This document shows positions 33,060 to 41,245 of a stretch of 64,000 nt of DNA, piece after piece. Location: assembly GCF_000718305.1 (NCBI RefSeq), contig NZ_JOFQ01000010.1, positions 62,001 to 126,000 of the forward strand, in the 5' to 3' direction. The position numbers and the translations under genes are program-made. Origin of the DNA: Streptomyces niger (GTDB lineage Bacteria; Actinomycetota; Actinomycetes; Streptomycetales; Streptomycetaceae). Numbering within the stretch: the first letter of the stretch is position 1; every line of letters starts with the position of its first letter. The notes under the pieces were generated by a model, which worked only from the letters and a program-made list of their open reading frames with translations, was not told where the DNA came from and made no database searches.

Positions 33060-34156
33060 TCCGCCACCTCCTCCAGGGCCGCGGCGTCGCGCGCGGCGAC
33101 GCGGGCTGCGTGCGTGGGACCCTCCGGCACTTCGGCCGGGCGGTTCTTCGCGAACTCCTTGCGGAGTACGGGGACGACCTCTTCGCCGAGCATGTCGAGC
33201 TGCTCCAGGACGGTCTTCAGGGGCAGGCCCGCGTGGTCCATCAGGAACAGCTGGCGCTGGTAGTCGCCGAAGTAGTCGCGGAATTCGAGGGTCTTCTCGA
33301 TGACCTGCTGCGGGCTGCCGACGGTCAGCGGGGTCTGCTCGGTGAACTCCTCCAGGGAGGGGCCGTGCCCGTAGACCGGCGCGTTGTCGAAGTACGGGCG
33401 GAACTCGCGGACCGCGTCCTGGGAGTTCTTCCGCATGAACACCTGGCCGCCGAGGCCGACCATCGCCTGCTCGGGGGTGCCGTGCCCGTACTGCGCGTAG
33501 CGGTGCCGGTAGAGCCGGATCAGCCGCTGGAAGTGGTGCTTGGGCCAGAAGATGTTGTTGGCGAAGAAGCCGTCACCGTAGTACGCGGCCTGCTCGGCGA
33601 TCTCGGGGCTGCGGATGGAGCCGTGCCACACGAAGGGCGGCACGCCGTCCAGCGGGCGGGGCGTGGCGGTGAAGCCCTGCAGCGGGGTGCGGAACTTGCC
33701 CTCCCAGTCGACCACGTCCTCGCGCCACAGCTTGTGCAGCAGGGCGTAGTTCTCGATGGCGAGCGGGATGCCCTGGCGGATGTCCTGGCCGAACCAGGGG
33801 TAGACCGGGCCGGTGTTGCCGCGGCCCATCATCACGTCCACCCGGCCGTCGGCGATGTGCTGGAGCATCGCGAAGTCCTCGGCGATCTTCACCGGGTCGT
33901 TGGTGGTGATCAGCGTGGTGGAGGTGGAGAGGATCAGCCGCTCGGTCCGCGCGGCGATGTAGCCGAGCATGGTGGTCGGCGAGGACGGCACGAAGGGCGG
34001 GTTGTGGTGCTCGCCGGTGGCGAAGACGTCCAGGCCGACCTCCTCGGCCTTCAGCGCGATGGCGAGCATCGCCTTGATCCGCTCGTGCTCGGTCGGCGTC
34101 CGGCCCGTCGTGGGGTCGGTGGTGACGTCGCCGACGGTGAAGATCCCGAACTGCAT
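33056..34156 (-). CDS. FMN-dependent luciferase-like monooxygenase (CE1758 family)
   Basis: A 366-residue TIM-barrel flavin monooxygenase. It begins MQFGIFTVGDVTTDPTTGRT and has the family segments EEVGLDVFATGEHHNPPFV and GRVDVMMGRGNTGPVYPWFG. It forms a two-component system with the FMN reductase gene that overlaps its stop. Substrates of this subgroup are not established; oxidation of a sulfonate, amine or aldehyde is possible. A near-perfect palindrome at 34198-34215 lies about 40 bases upstream of the ATG. Confidence 0.93.
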   Translation of the reverse strand: MQFGIFTVGDVTTDPTTGRTPTEHERIKAMLAIALKAEEVGLDVFATGEHHNPPFVPSSPTTMLGYIAARTERLILSTSTTLITTNDPVKIAEDFAMLQHIADGRVDVMMGRGNTGPVYPWFGQDIRQGIPLAIENYALLHKLWREDVVDWEGKFRTPLQGFTATPRPLDGVPPFVWHGSIRSPEIAEQAAYYGDGFFANNIFWPKHHFQRLIRLYRHRYAQYGHGTPEQAMVGLGGQVFMRKNSQDAVREFRPYFDNAPVYGHGPSLEEFTEQTPLTVGSPQQVIEKTLEFRDYFGDYQRQLFLMDHAGLPLKTVLEQLDMLGEEVVPVLRKEFAKNRPAEVPEGPTHAARVAARDAAALEEVAE

Positions 34157-34197
34157 GGTGCCCGCCTCCGTACGTTCCTGCGGTCACTGGACCGTGG

Positions 34198-34215
34198 TAG
34201 TTGAATAATGAACTA
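34198..34215. promoter_or_regulatory. Palindromic operator upstream of the luciferase-like operon
   Basis: TAGTTGAAT-AATGAACTA is an 18-base near-perfect palindrome in a local AT-rich patch, 42-59 bases upstream of the monooxygenase ATG. The size and shape suit a MarR- or HxlR-type redox regulator. No such gene is adjacent. Confidence 0.6.
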
Positions 34216-34308
34216 TACCCGCCCAACCGTACCGGCCTCGCACCTATTCCACACCTCGGGACATCCCTCGGCCCGGAACACGCGACCGGCCGAAATAACA
34301 CCGATCTC

Positions 34309-34340
34309 GTGAAGTTCACGTCTTGATTTGAGAAGTTCAC
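34309..34340. promoter_or_regulatory. GAAGTTCAC direct repeat and palindrome upstream of the isomerase operon
   Basis: GAAGTTCAC occurs at 34311-34319 and again at 34332-34340, 21 bases apart (two helical turns). The first copy sits in the perfect 11-base palindrome GTGAAGTTCAC (34309-34319). The spacing and position, just upstream of the isomerase ATG at 34363, suggest a tandem operator for a sugar regulator such as DeoR or GntR type. Confidence 0.55.
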
Positions 34341-34362
34341 ATGTGCTTTTGTTCTAAGCATC

Positions 34363-35130
34363 ATGAACGACGTGATTCCTGACCTCCGCCGCCCCGTGGT
34401 CGGTGTCTCGCTGAAGCTCTACTTCGGTCTCGCCGAGACCCGGAAGTGGCTCGCGGACGTCGCCGCGCTGGCCGGTACCGCCGCGCTCGGCGCACGCGCC
34501 GTCGACCTCTTCGTCCTCCCCTCCTTCCCGGCGCTGGCCGACGCCCGGGAGCTGCTGGCCGGTACCGGCGTGGCGTTCGGCGCGCAGGACGTGCACTGGG
34601 CCGAGTCCGGGCCGTGGACCGGCGAGGTCTCCGCGGGGATGCTCACCGAGGCCGGTGCCGCGTACGTGGAGGTGGGGCACGCCGAGCGGCGGGCGCACTT
34701 CGGCGAGACCGACGACGTCGTACGCGCCAAGACCCGCGCCGCCACCGCCGCGGGGCTGGTCCCCGTCGTCTGCGCGGGCGAGCGGGACGGCGCCGACCTC
34801 GCGGCGGCCGTCGAGGAGACGGTCGGGCAGGTCCGGGCGGCGCTCGCGGGCGCCGTGCCCGGCAGCGAGGTCGTCATCGCCTACGAGCCGGTCTGGGCGA
34901 TCGGCGCCGCCGACCCCGCGCCCGCCGCGCACGTCCTGGCCGTGGCCGCCGCGATCCGCGCCTGCCTGGACGACCACGACGTACGCGGCCGGCTGATCTA
35001 CGGCGGGACGGCCGGGCCCGGCACGTACGAGCAGCTCTCCGCCGGCCCGGTCGACGGCCTCTTCCTCGGCCGGCTCGCCCACGACACCGAGGGCCTGCGC
35101 CGCGTCCTCGACGAGATCGCACCCGTCTGA
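34363..35130 (+). CDS. Triosephosphate-isomerase-like sugar-phosphate isomerase
   Basis: A 255-residue TIM-family isomerase. The catalytic Lys is in VSLKLYF (Lys18), the catalytic His in VGHAERR and the catalytic Glu in AYEPVWAIG. Glycolytic TPI normally has NWKMN and GHSERR, so the altered SLKLYF start and placement beside an RpiB-like gene and a dehydrogenase fit the EryH/LerI group, which isomerises erythrulose phosphates. Glycolytic TPI activity cannot be excluded from sequence. First gene of a three-gene operon, 21 bases before the next. Confidence 0.85.
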   Translation: MNDVIPDLRRPVVGVSLKLYFGLAETRKWLADVAALAGTAALGARAVDLFVLPSFPALADARELLAGTGVAFGAQDVHWAESGPWTGEVSAGMLTEAGAAYVEVGHAERRAHFGETDDVVRAKTRAATAAGLVPVVCAGERDGADLAAAVEETVGQVRAALAGAVPGSEVVIAYEPVWAIGAADPAPAAHVLAVAAAIRACLDDHDVRGRLIYGGTAGPGTYEQLSAGPVDGLFLGRLAHDTEGLRRVLDEIAPV

Positions 35131-35151
35131 TCCACTTCCAGGGAGACCGCC

Positions 35152-35604
35152 ATGACCTACCGCATCGCCATCGGCTGCGACGACGCCGCGTTCGAGATGA
35201 AGGACGCGATGATCGCGCACCTCAAGGACCTCGGCTACCCGGTCACCGACCTCAGCGCGACGCCCGGCGAGGACTACCCGGACGTGGCCGAGCGGGTCGC
35301 GCGCAGCGTCGCCGACGGGGAGCACGAGCGCGCCGTCCTGGTCTGCGGCACCGGCATCGGCATGGCCATCGCCGCCAACAAGGTGCCCGGCATCCGCGCG
35401 GCCCAGATCCCGGACAGCTACAGCGCCGAGCGGGCCCGCAAGTCCAACGACGCGCAGATCGCCTGCTTCGGCAGCCGCACCATGGGCGTGCACGCCGCGC
35501 TGGTCTGCCTGGACCACTGGCTGGTCTCCGACTTCGCCGGCGGCGGCTCGGCGCCCAAGGTGGAGAAGATCAAGCAGGTCGAGACCCGCAACCTGGTCGC
35601 CTGA
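35152..35604 (+). CDS. RpiB/LacAB-family sugar-phosphate isomerase
   Basis: A 150-residue isomerase. The catalytic Cys is in VLVCGTGIGMAIAANK. Two positions differ from housekeeping RpiB: the substrate loop GSDHAGF is GCDDAAF here, and the ring-opening His motif RxHN is RKSND (Ser for His). Loss of that His is reasonable for an enzyme acting on open-chain tetrose phosphates, as in the EryI/DerI group. It lies between the TPI-like gene and the dehydrogenase gene. GGGAGA precedes the ATG. Confidence 0.85.
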   Translation: MTYRIAIGCDDAAFEMKDAMIAHLKDLGYPVTDLSATPGEDYPDVAERVARSVADGEHERAVLVCGTGIGMAIAANKVPGIRAAQIPDSYSAERARKSNDAQIACFGSRTMGVHAALVCLDHWLVSDFAGGGSAPKVEKIKQVETRNLVA

Positions 35605-35644
35605 ACCGTCCCGCACCGACCCTGAGCCGAAAGGTGACAGCACC

Positions 35645-36652
35645 ATGCGCGCAGTAGTCATCGAGGAACCGAACAAGCTGTCCGTGACCACCGTGCCGGA
35701 CCCGACGCCCGGCAGCGGCGAGGTCGTCGTCAAGGTCACGGCCGCCGGGCTGTGCGGTACGGACGTACACATGCTGGCGGGCGAGTTCGGGCCGACCAAG
35801 TACCCGGTGATTCCGGGGCACGAGTTCTCCGGCGAGGTCGTCGCCGTGGGCGAGGGCGTCACCGACTTCGCGGCGGGTGACAAGATCGCCGCCGACCCGG
35901 CGATCTACTGCGGGGCCTGTCACTTCTGCGCCATCGGCCGGGGCAACCTATGCGAGCAGTGGGGCACGATCGGCATCACCGTGGACGGCGCCGCCGCCGA
36001 GTACGTGAAGGTCCCCGCCCGGAACTGCTACCGGCTCCCCGAGACCGTCGAGCTGCGGCACGCCCCGCTCATCGAACCGCTGTCGACGATCGTGCGCGGC
36101 TTCGACATCGTCGACCCCAAGCTCGGCGACCACTTCCTGATCTACGGCGCGGGCACCATGGGCCTGCTCTACATGCAGGTCGCCCGGCGCGCCGGGGCCG
36201 GTTCGGTGTCCGTCGTGGACATCAACGCCGACCGGCTGGAGGTGGCGAAGAAACTGGGCGCCGACCAGGTGGCCACCAGCGCCGACGATCTGGCGGGCCC
36301 CCGGCTGGGCTGGCAGGTCGTCACGGACTGCACCGGCAACGTCAAGGCGATCGAGGACGGGCTGACCCGGCCGATCCGCGGCGGCACGTTCCAGCAGTTC
36401 GGCTGCGCGCCCGACCAGGAGATGGCGCAGTTCTCGCCGTTCCGGATCTACAACGACGAGATCCGCATCGTCGGCTCCATGGCGATCCTGCACAGCTACG
36501 GGCGCGCGGTGGAGCTGCTCGGCAAGGGCGTCATCGACTCCGAGACGATGATCACCCACCGGTTCGCGCTGGACGAGTACGCCGAGGCGCTGGAGACCTT
36601 CAAGCGTGGCACGGGCCGCAAGCTGCAGATCGTCCCGGACAAGGCCGCCTGA
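35645..36652 (+). CDS. Zinc-dependent polyol-type medium-chain dehydrogenase
   Basis: A 335-residue MDR alcohol dehydrogenase. The catalytic zinc residues are in GLCGTDVHML and IPGHEFSGEV, and the structural zinc loop has four Cys in YCGACHFCAIGRGNLC. The NAD fold is IYGAGTMGLLYMQVARR, and Asp in VVDINADR favours NAD+. The closest style is sorbitol/threonine/erythritol-type dehydrogenases. As the last gene of the isomerase operon it may oxidise a polyol to a ketose. No kinase or transporter is in the window to complete the pathway. Confidence 0.9.
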   Translation: MRAVVIEEPNKLSVTTVPDPTPGSGEVVVKVTAAGLCGTDVHMLAGEFGPTKYPVIPGHEFSGEVVAVGEGVTDFAAGDKIAADPAIYCGACHFCAIGRGNLCEQWGTIGITVDGAAAEYVKVPARNCYRLPETVELRHAPLIEPLSTIVRGFDIVDPKLGDHFLIYGAGTMGLLYMQVARRAGAGSVSVVDINADRLEVAKKLGADQVATSADDLAGPRLGWQVVTDCTGNVKAIEDGLTRPIRGGTFQQFGCAPDQEMAQFSPFRIYNDEIRIVGSMAILHSYGRAVELLGKGVIDSETMITHRFALDEYAEALETFKRGTGRKLQIVPDKAA

Positions 36653-36724
36653 CGCGCCGGCGGCGAGGCCCCGGGCGGGGCGAAACAGGTGGCCCCCGCC
36701 GCCCCGCCCGGCCACAATGACCGG

Positions 36725-37621
36725 ATGCGCCGCATCGTGGTCCTCGACGCCCCGTCCAACCTCGGCCTCCGGCCGCCCGCCGAAGGCACCGTGCCCGGGT
36801 GCTACAAGCTCGCGGGCGCGCTGCGCGAACAGCGGCTGGTGCAGCGGCTCGGCGCGTACGAGGGCGGCGTCGTCGTGCCGCCCCGTTACGACCGCGGCGG
36901 CTGGCGGCCGGGCGACGGCGTGTTCCACGCCGCTGCCCTCGCCGCGTACACCCGCAAGCTCGCGGACCGCATCGAACACCACGTCCGGGCCGGGGACTTC
37001 CCGGTCGTGCTGGGCGGCGACTGCTCCATCCAGCTCGGCGCCTCGCTCGCGCTGCGCCGCATCGGCCGGTACGGCATCGCTGTCCTCGACGGCTCCGCGG
37101 ACTTCCGGCATCCGGGCAACGCCGACCACGTCGGCGCGGCCGGCGGCGAGGAGCTGGCCCTCGCGACCGGCCGCGGCCAGCGGGACCTGACGGACCTCGA
37201 AGGGCTGCGGCCGTACCTCAAGGACGAGGACGTACGGGTGCTCGGCATCCGGGACTACGACACCGAGCGGGCCGAGCTCGCCGAGTTGAAGATTATGAAC
37301 GCGACGGTGGGCGAGATCCGCGAGTGGGGCGCCGAGGAGCTGGCGGGCGCGGTCCTGCGGACCCTCGAAGCGCCCGTGACCGAGGGCTTCTGGGTGCACC
37401 TGGACGCGGACGTGCTGGACCCGTCCGTCATGCCCGCCGTCGACAGCCCCGACCCCGGCGGCCTGCTGCCCGACGAACTCGCCACCCTGCTGCGCACCTT
37501 CGTGCGGTCGGAGCGGTGCGTCGGCCTCAACCTCACCATCTACGACCCGGACCTCGACCCGGCCGGCTCCGGCGCCGCGCTGCTCGCCGACCTCCTCGAA
37601 GACGCCCTCGCCCCGCGCTGA
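36725..37621 (+). CDS. Arginase/agmatinase-fold protein with altered metal site
   Basis: A 298-residue ureohydrolase-fold protein. The three metal motifs are present but changed. GGDH(S/T) reads GGDCS (Cys100), DAHAD reads DGSAD (Asp122, Ser124, Asp126), and xDxDxxDP reads HLDADVLDP (Asp227, Asp229) and is intact. Both Mn-binding histidines of active arginases are therefore lost while the four aspartates remain. It may bind another metal, catalyse a different reaction or be non-catalytic. Start is the ATG at 36725, where similarity begins. It sits alone after the isomerase operon. Confidence 0.85.
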   Translation: MRRIVVLDAPSNLGLRPPAEGTVPGCYKLAGALREQRLVQRLGAYEGGVVVPPRYDRGGWRPGDGVFHAAALAAYTRKLADRIEHHVRAGDFPVVLGGDCSIQLGASLALRRIGRYGIAVLDGSADFRHPGNADHVGAAGGEELALATGRGQRDLTDLEGLRPYLKDEDVRVLGIRDYDTERAELAELKIMNATVGEIREWGAEELAGAVLRTLEAPVTEGFWVHLDADVLDPSVMPAVDSPDPGGLLPDELATLLRTFVRSERCVGLNLTIYDPDLDPAGSGAALLADLLEDALAPR

Positions 37622-37639
37622 CCGGGAGCGGGCCGCCGC

Positions 37640-38806
37640 TCAGCCGGCCAGTGCCGCCAGTGCGCAGCCCGCGTGCAGGAAGGCGCCCACGCCGAAGTCG
37701 GCCGTGGTGTCCGGGCCGACCGGCTGGCTCGACTCGGGGCGGTCGCCGACGCCCTGGACGTAGCCGAGGAAACCGTCGGGATGAACCGCCGTGGTGACCA
37801 GGCCGTGCCAGGCGCGGGCCGCCACCGGGAGGTACCGGTCGCGCGGGACGAGCCGGGCGCGGAGCGCGTAGGCGGTGGCGTACACGAAGAAGGAGGTGCC
37901 GCTGGTCTCGGGGCCCGGGAGGTGCGCGGGGTCGGCCAGGTTCACGTTCCAGAACCCGTCGGCGCGCTGGACACCGCGGAGTGCGGCCAACTCCCGCACC
38001 AGCGCGGCGCGGTACTCCGGTACGTGGCGCGCCCCGGCCGGCAGCGTCTTGAGGATCTTGGCGTGGCCGCCGGCCACCCAGCCGTTGCCGCGCGACCACA
38101 CGACCGGCTTGCCGTCCGGCGAGAGGATCCCACCCGGCAGGAAACGCTTGTCGCGGTACCAGAGGCCGGTCCGCGGGTCGTACAGCCCGGGGCCGCCCTC
38201 CGCCGACTTGGTGTGCGTGTAGAGCGCGTGCAGCTTGTCCCAGTAGGCGGGTTCGGCACGCAGCCCGCCTATTCGGGCGAACGGCGGCATGGCCATGTGG
38301 AGCGCGTCGTCCCACCACCAGTCGTCGTTCTTCTCCGGCCGGTCGGTGAAGACCATGCGGTGCAGGGAGTCCTCGATGGCGGCGATCTTCGCCTGCTCCG
38401 GCTCCAGTTCGTACAGGTCGAGGTAGGCCTGGCCTGCGCAGTGGTCGTCGGCGTGGCGGGTGGTGACTCCGCTGTGCAGTGCGTAGTCGTGGCCCTCGGC
38501 CCAGCCGCGCGCGTAGTCGAGGTAGCGCGATTCGCGGGTGAGCCGGTACAGGTCCAGCAGCCCGCTGAAGAACGTGGCGCGGGCCCACTGGTTGTCGCCG
38601 GGGTCGGCGTGCGCGCCGATCCAGTGGTCGGCGACCCGGCGCAGCACGGCGACGATCTCGGCTCCGGAAGGCAGCCGCCCGGGCGGGGTGCCGGGCGCCG
38701 CGGCGCGGGCGGTGGCGGGGAGCGCCGGTACGGCGGCGAGTGCGGCGCCGGCGGCGAGCAGGCGGCGCCGTCCCACGTGTCGTCCGGAGTGCCCGAGGTG
38801 TGTCAT
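37640..38806 (-). CDS. Exported glycoside hydrolase, GH88/105-like
   Basis: A 388-residue alpha/alpha-barrel protein with a twin-arginine-type N-terminus (GRRRLLAAGAALAAVPALPATARAAA, cleavage after ARA). The barrel shows NQWARATFFSGLLDLYRLT, the acidic active-site segment DDWWWDDALHMAMPPF and VVWSRGNGWVAGG, as in unsaturated rhamnogalacturonyl hydrolases that cut Delta-4,5-uronyl residues from pectin fragments. AAAGGG lies 7 bases upstream of the ATG at 38806, which fixes the start over the longer frame. A GTGAAC-N3-GTTCAC dyad lies upstream. Confidence 0.88.
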   Translation of the reverse strand: MTHLGHSGRHVGRRRLLAAGAALAAVPALPATARAAAPGTPPGRLPSGAEIVAVLRRVADHWIGAHADPGDNQWARATFFSGLLDLYRLTRESRYLDYARGWAEGHDYALHSGVTTRHADDHCAGQAYLDLYELEPEQAKIAAIEDSLHRMVFTDRPEKNDDWWWDDALHMAMPPFARIGGLRAEPAYWDKLHALYTHTKSAEGGPGLYDPRTGLWYRDKRFLPGGILSPDGKPVVWSRGNGWVAGGHAKILKTLPAGARHVPEYRAALVRELAALRGVQRADGFWNVNLADPAHLPGPETSGTSFFVYATAYALRARLVPRDRYLPVAARAWHGLVTTAVHPDGFLGYVQGVGDRPESSQPVGPDTTADFGVGAFLHAGCALAALAG

Positions 38807-38849
38807 GCCTACGCCCTTTCCGCCGACGGAAGCCACGCGAGTCACGCAT

Positions 38850-38864
38850 GTGAACGGTGTTCAC
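38850..38864. promoter_or_regulatory. Palindromic operator upstream of the GH88/105 gene
   Basis: GTGAAC-GGT-GTTCAC is a perfect interrupted 15-base palindrome 44-58 bases upstream of the ATG. It probably binds a sugar-responsive repressor. The half-site resembles the GAAGTTCAC element upstream of the isomerase operon (TTCAC core), so a shared regulator is possible. Confidence 0.5.
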
Positions 38865-38919
38865 TGATGTGGCGCACAGAATGGCACGCCAACTCCCGTC
38901 GGCGGAAGGGCAATTGCGC

Positions 38920-40470
38920 TCAGATCTTGGTGTCGCGACCCTCCCAGTAGGGCTCCCGCAGCCGGCGCTTGAAGAGCTTCCCGGACGGGTCGCGGGGCAG
39001 CGCCGCCTCGAAGACGACGGTCCCGGGGACCTTGTACTTGGCCAGCCGGGCCGCCACGTGGGCACGCACGTCGTCGGCGGTGAGCCCCGCGCCGGGATCG
39101 GCCTGCACGTGGGCTGCCAGCGCCTCCCCGTACTCGGCGTCCGGTATGCCGAACACCGCGGCGTCCCGGACGCCGTCGAGCGACAGCAGGCACCCCTCGA
39201 TCTCGGCCGGGTAGATGTTGACCCCGCCGGAGATGACCATGTCGTTGAGGCGGTCGCTGAGGTAGAGGTAGCCGTCCTCGTCGAGGTGGCCGATGTCGCC
39301 GATGGTGACGTAGCCGGGGAGCGCCGCGGACTCCATCGCGGTGCGCTTGGCGGGGTCGCCGAGGTAGGTGAAGCGCGGCCAGGTGTCGGCCGGTCTGAGA
39401 TAGATCTCGCCGGTCTCGCCGGGTGGCAGCACCCGGCCGTCGGGCCCGAGCACGGCCACCCCGCAGGTGCCCTCCGGGTGCCCGACCGTGCCGGGGTGGG
39501 CCAGCCACTGTTCGCTGTCGCACCAGGTCACGGCGCCGGTCTCGCTGCCTCCGTAGTACTCGCGGAGGATCGGCCCGAGCCAGTCGATCATCGCGTGCTT
39601 GACGTGCGGCGGGCACGGCGCGGCCGCGTGCACGACCGAGGTCAGCGAGGACAGGTCGTACCGCTCGCGCACCTCCTTCGGCAGCCGCAGCAGGCGCACC
39701 AGCATGGTCGGTACGACCTGGACGTTCTCGACGCGGTGGGCCTCGATCAGGCGCAGGAACTCCTCGGCGTCGAAGCGCGGCATGAGCGTGATGTCCAGGC
39801 CGCAGGCGACCGCGAGGACCGCGTGCTGACTGGGTGAGGCGTGGTACAGCGGTGCCGGGATCATGGTGCGGCCGCCGGGCCGGACGGCGAAGTAGGAGAG
39901 GAAGCTCGCCACCGCCTCGGGCAGCGCGGCGGCCGGAACGGGCTCGCGCAGCACGCCCTTGGGGCGCCCCGTGGTGCCGGAGCTGTAGATCACGGTGGAG
40001 GGGCGGTCGGGCACCGGATCGGCCAGCGGCGGGTACCCGGCCAGCCAGTCGTCCAGGACCGGGTACGCCCCGCTGACCGGGGGCGCGTCGAAGCCGCAGG
40101 CGGCGGCGGTGCCCGCGGGGACGGGCGCCTCGATGACCCGCACGCCGGCCGGCAGGTGGGCGGTGACGGCGGGCAGCATGTCGGAGTGGACGAAGACGGC
40201 GCGGCTGCCGCTGTCGGAGAGGACGTGCGCCAGGTCGTCGTGGCGGAAATGCCAGTTGACGGGGACCGCGGAGACGCCCGCCTGGGCGGCACCCGTGGTG
40301 ACTTCGAGATAGGCCGGTTCGTTGCGCATTACCACCGCGATCCGGTCACCCGGCGCGAGTCCGAGGGCGCGCAGTCCCGTGGCGATGCGGGCGGCCCGGT
40401 CCTGGAAGAGCGGATAGGGGCGTTCGTGGCCGGCGGAGCGGATGGCGGCGGGTGCAGACGCGAGATCCAT
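38920..40470 (-). CDS. Acyl-CoA ligase (AMP-forming)
   Basis: A 516-residue ANL-superfamily enzyme. The P-loop is VIYSSGTTGRPKGV, the adenine-binding motif is REYYGGSETG, and the hinge is YLSDRLNDMVISGGVNIYPAE. The C-terminal catalytic Lys is in RDPSGKLFKRRL. It would activate a carboxylic or fatty acid as acyl-AMP then acyl-CoA. The length fits a medium/long-chain fatty-acid or aryl-acid ligase. GGAGG precedes the ATG at 40470. A CTGACG-N3-CGTCAG palindrome lies in the shared promoter with the divergent DinB-like gene. Confidence 0.93.
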   Translation of the reverse strand: MDLASAPAAIRSAGHERPYPLFQDRAARIATGLRALGLAPGDRIAVVMRNEPAYLEVTTGAAQAGVSAVPVNWHFRHDDLAHVLSDSGSRAVFVHSDMLPAVTAHLPAGVRVIEAPVPAGTAAACGFDAPPVSGAYPVLDDWLAGYPPLADPVPDRPSTVIYSSGTTGRPKGVLREPVPAAALPEAVASFLSYFAVRPGGRTMIPAPLYHASPSQHAVLAVACGLDITLMPRFDAEEFLRLIEAHRVENVQVVPTMLVRLLRLPKEVRERYDLSSLTSVVHAAAPCPPHVKHAMIDWLGPILREYYGGSETGAVTWCDSEQWLAHPGTVGHPEGTCGVAVLGPDGRVLPPGETGEIYLRPADTWPRFTYLGDPAKRTAMESAALPGYVTIGDIGHLDEDGYLYLSDRLNDMVISGGVNIYPAEIEGCLLSLDGVRDAAVFGIPDAEYGEALAAHVQADPGAGLTADDVRAHVAARLAKYKVPGTVVFEAALPRDPSGKLFKRRLREPYWEGRDTKI

Positions 40471-40534
40471 GCAGCCTCCAATGATGTTCGGCTCGCGCAC
40501 ATCAAACCGGCCGTACGGAAGATTGACCAGAGTG

Positions 40535-40549
40535 CTGACGGCACGTCAG
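40535..40549. promoter_or_regulatory. Palindromic operator between the acyl-CoA ligase and DinB-like genes
   Basis: CTGACG-GCA-CGTCAG is a perfect interrupted palindrome 65-79 bases upstream of the ligase ATG and 72-86 bases upstream of the divergent ATG. TetR-type fatty-acid regulators use sites of this form. No TetR gene is adjacent. Confidence 0.5.
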
Positions 40550-40620
40550 TGAGGCGCCCGGCCAGGACGGGCGCGCGTCGGAGGGCCGCCGGGGGAGCAT
40601 CGCTCCTATGCTGAGGAGGC

Positions 40621-41196
40621 ATGGAGACCGACAACATTCTGCGCCGGCACGGCGAGGCCATCGACCTGTTCGGGGACCGCGTCCACGCCGTGCGCGACGA
40701 CCAGTGGGACGCGCCGACGCCGGACACCGACTGGACGGTCCGCGACCTGGTGAACCACCTCACCGCCGAGCAGCTGTGGGTGCCGCGGCTGGTACGGGAC
40801 GGGGCCACCATGGAGGAGGTCGGCGACCAGTTCGACGGCGATGTGCTGGGCGAGGATCCGGTGGGGACCTGGGACCGCGCGGCGGTCGCCGCGGTCGCGG
40901 CGTTCAGCGAGCCCGGCGCCCTGGACCGGCAGGTCCACCTCTCGTACGGCACGAGCGGCGCCGCCCCGTACTGCAGTCAGATGACGATGGACGCGGTGGT
41001 GCACGCCTGGGACCTGTCACGGGCGATCGGCGCGTCGGAGGAGCTGCCGGGCGAGCTGGTGAGCCAGGCGCTGCGCGAGGTCGAGCCGTACGCGGCGGAG
41101 CTGAGCAAGTCGGGGATGTTCGCTCCGGCGATCGAGCCGCCGCCGGGTGCCGATGACCAGACCCGGCTGCTCTGCCTGCTGGGCCGTCGTCCGTAG
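40621..41196 (+). CDS. TIGR03086-type DinB-like metal-binding protein
   Basis: A 191-residue four-helix-bundle protein of the mycothiol-dependent maleylpyruvate isomerase/DinB superfamily. The metal-type histidines are in WTVRDLVNHLTAEQLW and AVVHAWDLSRAIG. The layout with a C-terminal FAPAIEPPPGADDQTRLLCLLGR is typical of the TIGR03086 group. Biochemical role is unknown; mycothiol transfer is a possibility in an actinobacterium. GAGGAGGC precedes the ATG. Confidence 0.88.
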   Translation: METDNILRRHGEAIDLFGDRVHAVRDDQWDAPTPDTDWTVRDLVNHLTAEQLWVPRLVRDGATMEEVGDQFDGDVLGEDPVGTWDRAAVAAVAAFSEPGALDRQVHLSYGTSGAAPYCSQMTMDAVVHAWDLSRAIGASEELPGELVSQALREVEPYAAELSKSGMFAPAIEPPPGADDQTRLLCLLGRRP

Positions 41197-41214
41197 GCGA
41201 CGGCCCGAAGGGGT

Positions 41215-41237
41215 GCCGGCCGGGTCACCCGGCCGGC
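41215..41237. terminator. Bidirectional terminator
   Basis: A perfect 10-base-pair stem GCCGGCCGGG/CCCGGCCGGC with a TCA loop lies between the DinB-like gene and the convergent peptide gene. It is 8 bases past the stop of the latter. Confidence 0.75.
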
Positions 41238-41245
41238 CGTACGCG

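Noticed and set aside
34363..35130. Housekeeping triosephosphate isomerase
   Set aside because: The active-site context (SLKLYF, GHAERR) and the operon partners differ from the glycolytic gene, which in Streptomyces sits in the gap-pgk-tpi cluster. Not excluded biochemically.
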